Shown: piece after piece, positions 47,190 through 58,552 of the stretch
Layout of the letters: the number at the start of each line of letters is the position of its first letter
Position numbering within the stretch: position 1 is the first letter of the stretch
DNA from: Hygrophila difformis
Taxonomy: Eukaryota > Streptophyta > Magnoliopsida > Lamiales > Acanthaceae
Direction: 5' to 3'
Assembly (NCBI GenBank): GCA_030278955.1
Contig: JAOANR010000005.1
Span: 6,243,431-6,307,430 of the forward strand
DNA length: 64,000 nt
The notes under the pieces: generated by a model
Seen by the model: the letters and a program-made list of their open reading frames with translations, nothing else
What the model was told of the DNA's origin: nothing
The model's database searches: none
Translations under genes and position numbers: made by a program

Positions 47190-48450
47190 GTTTTGTTGGT
47201 TGTAGGAGAAAGGCATGGAAAGTGGAAAAATAGAGCAAAGAGAAGAAAAGAATGAAGATGGCAGCTTGGCATGACTTTACTAGTCATGGCCATGACTAGC
47301 TAATGAGGAGGAAGCTGAAATTGAAAACACATGGGCCAAAGCCCAAGCCCATAACCAGCCCAGCACATTACACAAGTCAAGAAGGAACATGGAAAAGAAA
47401 GTAAGTTTGGACGGTAGAAAAGGGGAAAGATTCCTTTCGCACACTTCACTTTTCATTTTTACTAAACTTAGAATACACTTTTGGAGAAAAAGGAGGAGGA
47501 AACGTTGAGGAGGGGGAGAGAAGGAGATCGAAGCAGAAGCAATTTTTTGGAGCAGATATTCTTCCTCTTCTATTCTCAAAACCTTGGAATTGGTTGTAAT
47601 CTCTTATTCTCTTTTCTTTTCCATGGATTTTGAGTAGACTTTGTCTTTCTCTAGTTTAGGGATTTGGTGAAGAATGGCTTTGGGGTTTTGTGAGATGATG
47701 CATTTTTGGCTATAAAACTATTGTGCTTTTGGTATTTATACAATTTCTATGCATAGGGTTTACTATTGTTGAATTGGATGAATCTTTAGGGCCCAAATAT
47801 TTGTCTAGTTTGATAATTGATTGCCAATTCAATTTGGGTATCCGTAATTGTACTTGAATTGAATAGGTGGTAACCGGGTTGATTAGTTCCTTCCTGGGGA
47901 ATTGTATAATCAAATTGGGAATTACTCCGCGTAGGTAGTAATTGGTTTGAATCAGGCTTTTCTAGATTATAGTGCAATTGGACAACATCTTCTACGGGCG
48001 TACCTAGAAGTGTGAGTTTGATTAGGGGCAATTAACGGGCGTACCTTAATTGTCTAAACTGAAAGGAAAAGTTGGTTGTCTAACCGGACCTGACAACTAT
48101 AACTGGTTTATCAATTAGCACAATGTTTATGCATCGATGATCTTACCCAAATGCCATTCCAAATCAATCTTTGAACTAGAGGTTTTTAATTCCAATACTT
48201 TATTTTAAATTTATGTTATTGATCTCACTTATCATTTTCATAGTTTGTAGAATTACTTAGTTTTTAGTTCTTGTTATCATTTTCTTGTTCTCAAAATACA
48301 AAAACCCCCCTTTTAAATATTGTATATATTATGAGAATGTGGTATTCCAATCCCTGAGGTCTCGACCCTTGTCACTACTATACTATAATTATTTTGTGCT
48401 TGGTGACACAGGAATTAAATTATCTTTTGCAGCTATACGACAAGCTGTCA
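47190..48450 (+). repeat. Athila-like (Ty3/Gypsy) 5' LTR
   Basis: Lies directly upstream of a tRNA-Asp primer site and gag. It ends ...CAAGCTGTCA at 48450, seven bases before the primer site. It contains repeated GGGCGTACCT words and purine/pyrimidine-rich leader sequence typical of these LTRs. The left border is a guess, since no partner LTR is in the window. Confidence 0.55.
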
Positions 48451-48456
48451 AATTTT

Positions 48457-48473
48457 TGGCGCCGTTGCCGGGG
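48457..48473 (+). promoter_or_regulatory. Athila-type primer binding site (tRNA-Asp)
   Basis: TGGCGCCGTTGCCGGGG is exactly complementary to the 3' end of plant tRNA-Asp, the primer used by Athila-lineage Gypsy elements. Confidence 0.9.
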
Positions 48474-48534
48474 ATTGGCATTCAACCACTACATTCTGTG
48501 ATATTTTAGTTTTTAATTGTTATTTTCCTTGTTT

Positions 48535-49530
48535 ATGCCTCATTCTTCTCGTACAGGTGAGTTGATATTTGATCCAGAGATTGAGAAGACAGCTCGTAGA
48601 TTGACAAGGGAAGCCAAGTTAAGAAAAGAATCTAAAGTTTCTACATCAACTTCTGGTTTATCATTGGCTACAGAGCTAGACACTTCTAGTTCAAGTGGTG
48701 AAGGAAGTGATACAGAATCTTTAGAAGAGAAAAACATTGTCATGGCTGAAGATAACCGCACATTGAGGGAGTTGGCTGCTCCTGACTTGACACAGCAGCC
48801 CTTATGCATTACATTTCCTACAATTGATGATGAAACTCCCTTTGAATTAAAATCTGGATTGATTCATTTGTTGCCTGAATTTAATGGTCATGCAGGTGAA
48901 GAGCCTCACAAGCATCTCCAGGAATTTGATGTAGTATGTTCAAGCACGAAGCCCCCTGGAGTTACAGATGAACAAATCAAATTGAGGGCATTTCCATTCT
49001 CTTTGAAGGGGAGTGTAAAAGATTGGCTCTATTATCTTCCAGCAGGTAGCATTACAACTTGGACAGACATGAAAAGGAAATTCTTGGAGAAGTATTTCCC
49101 AGCCTCAAGAGCTGCAAATTTGAGGAAGGAAATATGTGGCATCAAACAGCAATTAGGTGAAACGCTCCATGAATATTGGGAGCGGTTTAATAGGCTTATA
49201 ATTAAATGTCCTCAACATCAAATCCCACCCCAATTGTTAATTCAATACTTCTATGATGGTCTGTTGTTGATGGACAGGAACATTATTGATGCTGCAAGTG
49301 GAGGAGCTTTGGTGAACAAAACCCCAACACAAGCCTGGGAGTTGATTGATCGAATGGCAAAGAATACTCAACAGTTTGGCACAAGGGATGCAATGCCAAC
49401 CCATATGCCAAGTGGTGATTCTTCAATGCAAACAATGCAGCAACAACTTTCAGAGTTGACAAGCTTTGTTCGTAAGATGGCCACAGGAAGTATCAAGCCA
49501 ACTGTCCAAGTGAAGGCATGTGGCATTTGA
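48535..49530 (+). pseudogene. Athila-like gag, truncated
   Basis: The ATG at 48535 gives MPHSSRTGELIFDPEIEK, the usual start of this gag type. The retrotransposon gag domain follows: LLPEFNGHAGEEPHKHLQEF, IKLRAFPFSLKGSVKDWLYY, MKRKFLEKYFPASRAANLRK and YWERFNRLIIKCPQHQIPPQ. It stops at 49530 after about 330 codons, without a zinc knuckle or pol. The sequence beyond about 49515 belongs to another element in the opposite strand. The 3' half has been lost by recombination or nested insertion. Confidence 0.9.
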
Positions 49531-49998
49531 AACTTTTGACAAGTTTCGTTAACACGAGCTTTTTCTAAAATATACCAGGTCAGATTTATTAAATGAAAAG
49601 AGTTATGATTCACGGGAAAGGGTTTAGGGATACATCAAGATTATTAGTCTTTTTATTACTCAAGTATGGTGCTTTGGTTTCAAATGGCGCTGTGGTCCTC
49701 TCTGTCATGAAATGTTGACAAATCTCATGGCATAGCCGGGATAGGTTGACCTTCAGCCTGTCACACTGAGGATCCCCGGCAAATATGCCATGATACTTCT
49801 CATCAATTCTTGCCATAAGATTTCCTGCCATGAAACTTTTGACTAATTCCCACTACATGAGTATTTTCCGAAAATTCGTGATCCTGGCTTAGGTTTTATT
49901 TAATGAAACCAATTTATGATGGCGGTGTTGTGATTAGGGATATATTTATACGCAGTCATGTTTTTATTGCTCGTAGTTAAGAAACTGTGCCCCCGAAA
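49531..49998 (-). other. Leader-like segment with an internal diverged duplication
   Basis: Two related blocks, about 49540-49690 and 49826-49985, share AAACTTTTGAC, ATTTAATGAAA, TTAGGGATA and TTTTTATTRCTC in the same order, with a spacing of about 285 bp. It sits between the truncated plus-strand gag and a possible minus-strand primer site. No family match to a protein. Confidence 0.45.
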
Positions 49999-52454
49999 GC
50001 GCACGGTGTCAAAAATTGCAGTAATTTATAGTAAGACCGGATCGTTCACTGGAGGATGTGCGATAGAAGCAGGTCCCACGTCGTTTTACTAGATTTTCCA
50101 TTCGTATTGCTCAATAGGTTTGAAAGATGATTAATATCTACTAACGGGAATTTAAACTAGATCTCGAAAGCAGTTAAATTAATCTATAAAGCAAATAAAT
50201 CTATTCTAGAAAGCGGATAAGAATTATTCTAGGAATGCAGTAAACATTATCTATGAAAGCAGGGAAAAGGTGCATTGTGCCAACCGTGAAGTTGAGTCAC
50301 AATGTAGACAGAAAGGACAGGAAGAAAAGAATGAAAATTGGACAAGAGTGAGATACAGCAATATTAAACTTCCATTTTCATACGCAGATCTTTGTTTGGG
50401 ATAATTCTATCAGATAGCTAATTCTCATGCTCTCAATAAGGCTTTCCCTTTAACAGACAGGTACTTGCAATATGAGTTTACATGTTCTTAAGACCGCAAA
50501 TTCTAAGATACCATAGATTCGTAACTGCCCTGGCCTGGGTGTGTTACTTCATCTGTGGTGGAAAAGCAACACCCGACACATCATTTATTGAAATGCCAAG
50601 TACCACTATCATTCTCCCATGTCACACCCAAAGATTTGAATCAAGCCCTAAACTATCCCTTAACTGTCAATCCTAGTAGCAGTTACACAACTCTCAATAC
50701 AACCGAGTGACCTCTAATGAAAGCGGTTAAAAGAAAGCGGTAAAGAAAGCATTTAAAATCCTATCACTCGGAGGTTTTTGAAAGTCTGACCCTGGTAGTA
50801 AAAGACAGCTCCCCATCAGAATGAAGGAGTATGGATCAAGAATTCCCGGCTCTCAGTGAACTACTAGTGTGTTCACTTCCTTCCGGGTGATTATGAGATA
50901 CAAACTAATGAAATGAACTAATAAATTAGTTCGTTCCGGATGCACTCACTCAGGACTCAAAAATAGGCTTTGGCAGAAGAGGATAGCAGTTGAAAGAAAA
51001 CTCAACCCTATCTTAGAAAATAACCAAGGCCTGGATGATGTTCCTCTAAGATTATTTACTACACTGTATTTGAATCCAAGTGGACCCCATCTCGGTGTAG
51101 CACTTAATCTTACGTTTCCATCAACCAGCAATTTTGGAAAATAATGGATTTGAAAATCATTCCCTGTCAGGTACTAGACTCTCAGTTAAAACACAGACCC
51201 TTTCAGTCTAGGCGAGACCTAATCGCTGAATCTGCTTCTTAATCTCCCAAAATACAACCCTTGACAGAATATGAATTAGTCATAACTGAAGAATTTATCC
51301 CTTACTCAGATCCAGATTTTATAAAGAGGTTTTTGTTGGAAATTTATAAAGCAATATCTGTTTAAGATCTAGACTTCTATTGTCCAAGGGAAGGATCCCA
51401 AAATAAGTACAGACCACCATAGTATATAATATTATCATGCATAAAGATATATGGAAGTGTAAAATTAATTGACCCAAAATATAGATGCGGGTCTAGACAG
51501 AAGGTGAAACACAGAATGAAGTGGTCAAGGGACCAAAGTAATGGCAGAGTAATCAGGTGGACTGTAAACATCTACTGTCCAATTTCCCAATCACTCGGAT
51601 GGAGCGAATTTAGACAGCTTAGACCCTATAATGGTGGTGTCAACACCAGTTGGGCCTCCACTGTCTGTGAATTCGGATAAAAACCTACATGCTTCCCTTC
51701 TATAATGATCATCAGTTGGCATTGACTGATGCCAACTGACTCCCAGTACGGATTGGGATTCAGGTTTAGAGATTAAGATAATAAAAATAAAACTGTATCT
51801 GGATGGGAGTCAGCCGAGCAGCTATTATAACCCCGGATGGGCGAACCGCCAAGGCTTCCACTGACAGCCATCCAGACCATGCAAAATAACAATTAGTAAC
51901 TAATACCCAGAATACGAGCTAGTTATCCATGAGGGAGTACCCGCCAACATTAGTCTGATGTATTCTTTACTAATGGTTCCACACAACACACAAAGACAAA
52001 ATAAATAAGAAACAAAAGAAGAGCCCTTGTATGAGAGACATTGGTTTCTCATGCAAGGTTGTGGATTGGGTCCACAATTGATGGTCTTAAATAATCCTTC
52101 CTACCATAATTAATTACAGTCCAGATTATCTGTTTAAGCCATCGAGATTTTGTTTATACAAGAATGTTTTAATGGCAATTGAACAAAGGTCCTTTAGTCA
52201 TGATGATTATTGAAGTTTGATTATTGCTAATCTCAATATTTAATCATTAATGAGTCAAGAGTTCAATCAGTTAAGTGATGCAAATGGAGAATCAAAATTT
52301 GGGCAGCATAACACCCTATATTGCAATTCCAGAATGTTACATCCTAACCCGTGGGGCTATGATGTGAGTGTTGCAATATAAAATAGGGAGAGAATGAAGT
52401 TTGTTTGAGATTAAATAGAGGGAGAGGAACCCTTGTCGCGATATCATAAATTTT

Positions 52455-52963
52455 GTCGCGGACCGAGGTCCGCGACATGGACATCCCGACAGGTTTTTAG
52501 AATTTTTGGCAGCATAACGCCTCTTTGTCGCTATGCAGGATTTTGTCGCGGAACGTGGTTCCGCGACAGGGGTGACATCGCGACAAAGTGTTTTCAGAAA
52601 ATTCCTAAAGCATTTGAACCCTTGTCGCTATGCATGGAAATTTTGTCGCGGAACGTGGTTCCGCGACAGGGTGTTCCGCGACAAGGTGTTCAACGATCAA
52701 GGAACATGGCATAATTTTTCTGTCTCAGAATGGGATTTTGTCGCGGAACGTGGCTCCGCGACAAGATGATTCCGCGACAAGAAGCCATGAAGACAAAATG
52801 CAAGAGTTTGGCTCCTTTGTCGCTATGCATGGACAGTTTTGTCGCGGAACGTGGCTCCGCGACAAGGTATTCCGCGACAAAGGGTTTTAAATTATGGAGA
52901 CAAGTGTCTTGAAACACCTTTGTCGCGGAACAGCCATTTTGTCGCGGAACGTGGTTCCGCGCC
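52455..52963. repeat. Hairpin cluster 1: six GTCGCGG...CCGCGAC palindromes
   Basis: Palindromes lie at 52455-52476, 52545-52567, 52645-52667, 52740-52762, 52841-52863 and 52941-52963 (the last imperfect). The typical form is TTGTCGCGGAAC-GTG-GTTCCGCGACAA, a stem of up to 12 bp with a 3-base loop. Half-sites such as TTCCGCGACAAG lie between them, and TTGTCGCTATGCATGG recurs upstream of several. The spacing is about 90-100 bp and nearly regular. The surrounding DNA is AT-rich. Confidence 0.95.
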
Positions 52964-53620
52964 AGAAGGCGGTTGGCGCCCAAGGTGGTTCAGGACAAAA
53001 GTCAGAAAAAGCAGAAATGAACAGTGGCATGCAAACAGCGTGATCTCACCCTATTTCAGATCAAAAAGCTATTCTAAGCTAAAAATAAGCAAGAAACATT
53101 CAAAATAAAGAAGAGCATGCTTAAACAAAAATAACAAGGAAGGGCAGAATATTAAAATAAGGCAGGAGTCCTAATCTAGGGTTTAATCACACATCCACAC
53201 AACATTATCCATAATATGCCAACAGTAAACATAAAAATAACAAAATGGGGGTCAAATGACCCCAAAATGAAAAAGAAAGCATAAATCCATGGGGTGTGAG
53301 ACCCATTTCATGATTTGGGACACAAATGATGAATGTTTTCCCATATTATTGAAGAGGTATTGTTAATACCCATGATTTGGGTATTACAAACCCTAAAACA
53401 AGAGTTTAGAAACCAAAACATGGTATAAAAATGACTATCTAAGCAACTGTGAACAGTAAAACACTAAACTAGGCTAAACTAAGAGCAAAAATTAAATAAT
53501 ACATTAAAATAAACCTAAACTACTCTACCTAAGGAAGAACTCCTAAGCTTGCCTGCAAGAGCTCTACAACAATTTCAATCTCTCTACTGGCCAACCCACT
53601 TAGCTCATGGGAGACACCTC

Positions 53621-53629
53621 ATATTTATA
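53621..53629 (-). promoter_or_regulatory. Candidate TATA box of the long LTR
   Basis: The minus strand reads TATAAATAT with hairpin cluster 2 upstream and a CT/GA-rich leader downstream. It would drive transcription toward lower coordinates, the same direction as the Gypsy pol gene. Confidence 0.5.
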
Positions 53630-53721
53630 GAAGTGTAACCCTAAGCCCATGGGCCTTGATTCTAGCCCATTGTGTCTTAAGACATCACACACATCACAGC
53701 TTTGTCTCGGAGCATCAAGTT

Positions 53722-53945
53722 GGTCGCGGAACACACTGCATGTGGCAAGGCTTCTCGACTGGGTCTTGTGTCTCTATTTGTGCATCTTGGTCGCGGAACA
53801 TGCCTTTGTCGCGGAACATTGCATCGCGACAAAGGTCATCGCGCCAAGGGGCTTGGCTGGTCTCCTCTTCATTTGGGCCACTTGGTCGCGGAACATGCCT
53901 TTGTCGCGGAACACTGCATCGCGCCAAGGGGCTTCCGCGAAAGGT
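53722..53945. repeat. Hairpin cluster 2: GTCGCGGAAC half-sites in a duplicated unit
   Basis: The unit TTGGTCGCGGAACATGCCTT followed by TGTCGCGGAACAYTGCATCG occurs at about 53788-53830 and again at 53883-53925, with further half-sites at 53723 and 53934. Unlike cluster 1, most sites are single arms with weaker partners such as TCGCGACAAAGG. Confidence 0.9.
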
Positions 53946-54249
53946 CTTCCTGGGCCTGCTGGATTGGGCCAGATGGGCCGAAAATATTCTTTTTGTGGGC
54001 TTTTCTATCTTTTTCCCATCTTTTTGTTTCCTTTTCTTTTTCTCATGTTTTTGGATTTTTCTAACTTAAATATGTAATAAAATTACATATTTATGTCTTT
54101 TTCACACCAGCTTATTATTTTTACAATTATGCATAAATTAGTCCAATTCGACTGCTTTCTTACTTAATGTAAGACCAGGATGCGATCAAATGCCCGTTTA
54201 AGACACGGAAATGGATTGAAAATAATGGTCATTTTTGGCCATTATCAAC

Positions 54250-55900
54250 ATCCTCACATTTAATACTGATCGTCCCCGAGCAGTCAGAGTCAATGTTCGT
54301 AAGAACACGGACTCTACATATTCAATTCATTTTCGTGGCTTCATAAATCACATCCTTTTTGGATTGGGATAAGACAATCGAAAATTACAAGTATTGAATT
54401 CCCTTGATTGCAGTGTTTAATGAAATGATACTTGCTCACTACATCGGGCCTACAAATCAAACATTATTATCAACCTTTCATGAATATCATGTTTGAAAAA
54501 TGCAAAGATCAGGGATGAGAATTAGAGGATGACATGAACATGTGTAATAAGACAAAGCCTCACATATAAGAGAATCGGAAAAATTCACTCACTCTCAATT
54601 GGGGTTTAATCAGGAACGCTCAAAATCACATTTAATTAAATTATCCCATAAGCTTGCAATCAGGCCAACTCGCCACCGGCTCATTTCTTTAAATCGAGAT
54701 CACGAGGTCTTATTCGAGGGTTATAACGGGGCATACGGTTGTAACATTAGGTGGGAAAAGGGAATTATTGGGCTAAGAAGTGGCAAGAATTAATTCCATC
54801 ATGACTTGGCATTTTTATTTAAAATTTATGATCATCAATGTTTCTCTCTTTTTGGTTTTTTTTTGCATGACATTAGACTATTGTCTAATTGCTTGTCATT
54901 CGCAATTTATTGATGTTGAATGAAATTCAACTTTTTTTTTTTTTTTTGAATCGGTTTATAGAATACCGATTTATAGTTTTCATTGATGATCAAAAAAATT
55001 GTAATGCCTTGATAGAATTCATCCTTACACACTTGGGTTTGAATTTCTTGGTCTTTTCGGAAGGCTAGGAATAATAAAGAGGGCTTCAAAGAAAAATTAG
55101 GCTTATAGGCTCAAAGTGGTTAATCCTAAAGGGAAATATTTTTGGGTTTGGATTTCAAACGAAGGCCAAAAATTTGGGTTTTTCTAAGTGCCTCGATCAT
55201 ATGCTCGATTTCGGGAATATGGCATGGTCTTGGATCGGTCCCAATTGCAAGTTCTAGTTTCCTTTAATCAAAATGATTCACACATCAAAGAAAAATGAAT
55301 GAGTAAAAGTGACTCATGGCTCAAATCTCACAAGGTTGGGTTGATACATGTCATACAATATTCTCAAATTTAATCAAAGCTTAATTCTAACAATTTATTC
55401 AATCGAAATCTCTAACATGCAGATTTATTACCCAATAAGCTGATCGCATCATTAAATTTTTATAGCTCAAAACCTCAGGAATTCATGTCATGCATGTTCT
55501 CAATTATATTATCCCAATTTGAAAGTCTGAAAATTTAATCATAAGCCTAAATTCAACCTGTGAATTTAGAGCAAGTTTATGCATATTTTGCTGGTTATTT
55601 AATTGAAAGCAGTAAAGAGGCACTGCTGACATACTGAGTATGTCAACAGCATATTTTTGGTCTGACAGTCACTTATTCATCTCGGACTGTGCAGACATCT
55701 TTTCAAAGAAAAGCAGTAAAGAATTGTTCAGTGGTCTCAAAAACTGAGTTCCAATTTAGGGAAAGCAAATAAATACAACCGAGGCAAGGGATTCTCGTGC
55801 AGTTAATACGACCCTGCACACACAAAAGGAGGATACCCCTGCGGATTACTACTACTAAAATGGAAATGAAATAAAGCAAGGTAAAGTGGAACTAGGATTC
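54250..55900 (-). other. Noncoding spacer between candidate LTR and F-box copy
   Basis: AT-rich with no open frame of note. Contains a poly-T run near 54931-54947 and the words GAAAGCAGTAAAGAGGCACT and GAAAAGCAGTAAAG, which also echo around 50.2 and 50.7 kb. No protein-coding signal was found. Confidence 0.5.
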
Positions 55901-55912
55901 TTCCTTCCTTCT

Positions 55913-56580
55913 TCAGGGCATGTATCGGAGCCAGAGGACACAGCTGGAAAGCTCACAACGCAGGCACCAATCGCGGTTTCTCAGAGGTGCATGCCATCTC
56001 GGGCAGTAGACTCTGACTCCTTGGCCTGCCCACAGTTGTGGGTTGTCTGGGTGGTCTGTTATCCAAGCGAGGACGTTGGTGGAAGTGTACCGAAAAACTG
56101 ATCGATCTGTCACCATCCTGTCGATCATTCTGATCCCCTGCTCAACTTGGCTTTCATCCGTCTTACTCATAAGCATCAAATCCGCGGGTGAAGATTGACG
56201 TCTTATGGTTGTCCTCAAGTCCCGGGCGTAGCAATTCACAAGCGCGCTCCTCATTCCCCTCTGCAAATGCCCTGAGTGCTGGGATGAGCTGAAGATTGAA
56301 GTTTCCTGCCGTTGTGCATATTCGCAGGAATCTCTCCTTCTGCCGACGGATCCTTACTTGCCATTGCTTCACAGTGGAGGTGTTAACCTCGCATCGCTTG
56401 TACACGATAGTAAGGTTTCCAGCATCCCTGAGCTTCTTGCATACACGTTGTGCAGTAAACACATCCTTGATTTCATCTTCTCCTATCCGGGAGAGAATCT
56501 CACCAAGGAGTTCGAGCGGTAGGTCCAGCAGCTTGGTTCCTTCTGGAGCAGGGTTTGGAATGGGAGGATTACCCCTGAAA
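55913..56580 (-). pseudogene. F-box protein copy (At2g35280-like) downstream of Gypsy pol
   Basis: F-box proteins recruit targets to SCF ubiquitin ligases. The minus strand reads GTKLLDLPLELLGEILSRIG then VFTAQRVCKKLRDAGN, a clear F-box. NFNLQLIPALRAFAEGNEER and DESQVEQGIRMIDRMVTDRS follow, and a C-terminal Cys-rich tail with CPRWHAP and WCLRCELSSC. This order matches the plant At2g35280-like family. One extra base in the A run at 56178-56180 shifts the frame once. No ATG lies in frame upstream of the F-box. An AG acceptor at about 56580 suggests that a first exon is elsewhere or lost. It lies in the same orientation as pol, where Athila elements may carry an extra ORF. Confidence 0.75.
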
Positions 56581-56639
56581 AGATAAGAAGTGATGAATCC
56601 AATTTTTATGCAATTTTCAGAAATTATTCAAGTTCAGAA

Positions 56640-57870
56640 ACCAACATCCTCACATTTAGAGCTTTGCTCTAGATGTGAGATTATTAAATTTCTGACTTGA
56701 ATTTTAATTTAAAGCACATGTAAATAATATTTGGTTTTAAATGGGCTAAAGAGCCCAAAATAAAATAAAATTGGCCATTGGGCCTAAAATCTTTTTCATG
56801 GGCCATAGGGCCCAAAAGTTTTCAGTTTTATTAAACAAGTCCGAGACACTTGTTGGAAGTGGAATGAGATGGATAGATGGAAATGGAATGCACGAATATT
56901 GGACTGTGCAATGGAGACGTGGCGGAAATGGATCTGCTATTTCTGGATAGCTTGGACTGTTTGGACAGTTAAAGCATCCAAAAATTTGCAAACACTGTTT
57001 TTAATTTTAAAAATGGTTGACTTGTTTTATTTAACAAAAGTGGGATGTGAGTGGTCCCATTTTGGATTTTTGAAAAGGATAGCAGTTGGGTGACAAAAAT
57101 ACTGCTATCTTACTCACACTAGTGTTCCATTGGGAACAAAAGACTCAAGTCAAACATTAAACAAAAATAACTCTTTTTGTCTTTTTCTAAAAGTTGCTTT
57201 TATTAAAAGTGGAAGCTTCCTATTGGGTGTTTGTACTATGTTTCCATAAACAAACAAACATTTATTCCCATGAGATTTCTAACATGGGAACAAATGTGCC
57301 CAAAAAGATCTTACCTCTTTTATTTACACCAACTCACACTGTGCACATCACATCAAGATCAATCAAACCAATAACATCAAGATATTCAAAACAATATCCC
57401 AATGTTCATCAGTTTGTTCTTTCCAGTTTTAAACCTTCAAAAATCTGTAAACCTTTACCAGTTTTAACGCCATTAGCAGTTTCAAAATGAGGTCTCAACG
57501 TTTTAAAATAGTGCTCATAACCGAGAGCACTTCCAAAAATTCTAAAGTTAAATGCACACATTAACCACACCACACCAAGAACACAACAAAATAAAGAAAA
57601 CAAAATAAAGGGTCCGAATGGGTGCTATGAACATGGCGAAAACAGGGTTTACCCTCTCCTCCTTGGCTCGGGTCTAGGCACGGGTCCAAGGTTTGGGAGG
57701 AGTCCATGAAATCGGTCCATAGTTTCCCCTTGGAAGTGGAGTGCAAGAGTGCGAAGAACACGTGGTGTTCGTTCGGATGAGAGAAAAATGGGGGAAAAGA
57801 AGATGAAGAAGTTGGGGGAAGTTGAAATGACAGGAGAAGGTGAAAAGAAACTGGAGGGGGTGGGGGGGTA
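56640..57870 (-). other. Noncoding spacer upstream of the F-box copy
   Basis: Contains GGGCCCAAAA and GGCCCATGAAAAAG words and a CT-rich leader near 57730-57860 on the minus strand. It begins on the high side just below hairpin cluster 3. A short perfect hairpin (TCACATCTAGAGC / GCTCTAAATGTGA) lies at 56649-56677. No gene recognised. Confidence 0.5.
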
Positions 57871-57885
57871 CAAATACTTGAGCTT

Positions 57886-58203
57886 TTGTCGCGGAATCCG
57901 AGACTTTGTCGCGGAACCAGGTTCCGCGACAAGGCATAGCGACATCAGAGAGGTCGCGGAGTTGAGGGTTGGTCGCGGAGTCATGCTCATGCTCCGCGAC
58001 AAGGCTACCGCGACAAAGCTCAGTATGGAGACAAGGTCAACGCAGATCATGTCGCGGAGCAGGGCTTGGTCGCGGAGTCATGCTCCGCGACAAGGTGCAT
58101 CGCGACAATTACCGGAGAATGGTTAAGAAGGAAAAGGGAGTTTGTCGCGGAACAGGGCCTGGTCGCGATGTATGACATCGCGACAAAGGTCCTTCCGCGA
58201 CAA
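57886..58203. repeat. Hairpin cluster 3: four palindromes with different arms
   Basis: Palindromes lie at 57908-57930 (GTCGCGGAAC/GTTCCGCGAC), 57972-58000 and 58070-58091 (GTCGCGGAG...CTCCGCGAC, with GTCATGCT-type loops), and 58162-58183 (GTCGCGATGT/ACATCGCGAC). Extra half-sites lie at 57888, 57952, 58051 and 58193. The stems differ in sequence between sites but stay paired. The cluster lies 350-680 bp below the polypurine-like motif that follows pol. Confidence 0.93.
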
Positions 58204-58552
58204 AGAATTTTTGAATTTTCAAATTTTCTTGGACTGGGCCCGAGTATGATGTGGGCCTGAGTCCATTTTATTTGATTTGGGCTGAATAAACTCAGTCCAA
58301 GTAAATTCAAAATGCTGGGCTGAAAATTAAAACAATCCACTTGCATAAAATTAGGTTGGGTCAGTTCCATTTTATCTGTGAATTTTATTTCGGGTATTGA
58401 ATTTCTTCAATTCCCGAGAACATTTTCTCAGATTTATAGAACTAATCCAACCAAGAACCTGGTTTTCCATGTTACTGTTATCTGCTCCTCTTTTTGGGGG
58501 TTCCGAACTTCTGCAAGATAGATGAATGAAATGCATTAGATTTTCTCCAAAT

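Larger units (their letters stand above)
50017..54246 (-). repeat. Candidate long LTR of an Athila-type element (about 4.2 kb)
   Basis: On the minus strand this begins TGATAATGG just after AAATGTGAGGATGT and ends ...TTACTGCA. Five bases then separate it from TGACACCG, which resembles a decayed form of TGGCGCCG. TATAAATAT lies on the minus strand at 53621-53629, with candidate U3 above it and R/U5 below. It holds hairpin clusters 1 and 2. Its length is large for Athila, and no partner LTR is in the window, so the call rests on end motifs, TATA box and position. Confidence 0.4.

Noticed and set aside
53649..54077. Overlapping 120-142-codon plus-strand frames
   Set aside because: All cross hairpin cluster 2 in several frames at once. 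They arise from the GC-rich repeats, not from a gene.
54599..54793. 64-codon frame in the spacer
   Set aside because: No known domain and no supporting context. It is short and in the opposite strand to the element.
52455..58203. CRISPR-like array from repeated GTCGCGG palindromes
   Set aside because: This is plant nuclear DNA. The spacing is irregular between clusters, the repeats vary, and the spacers are not unique uniform-length units.
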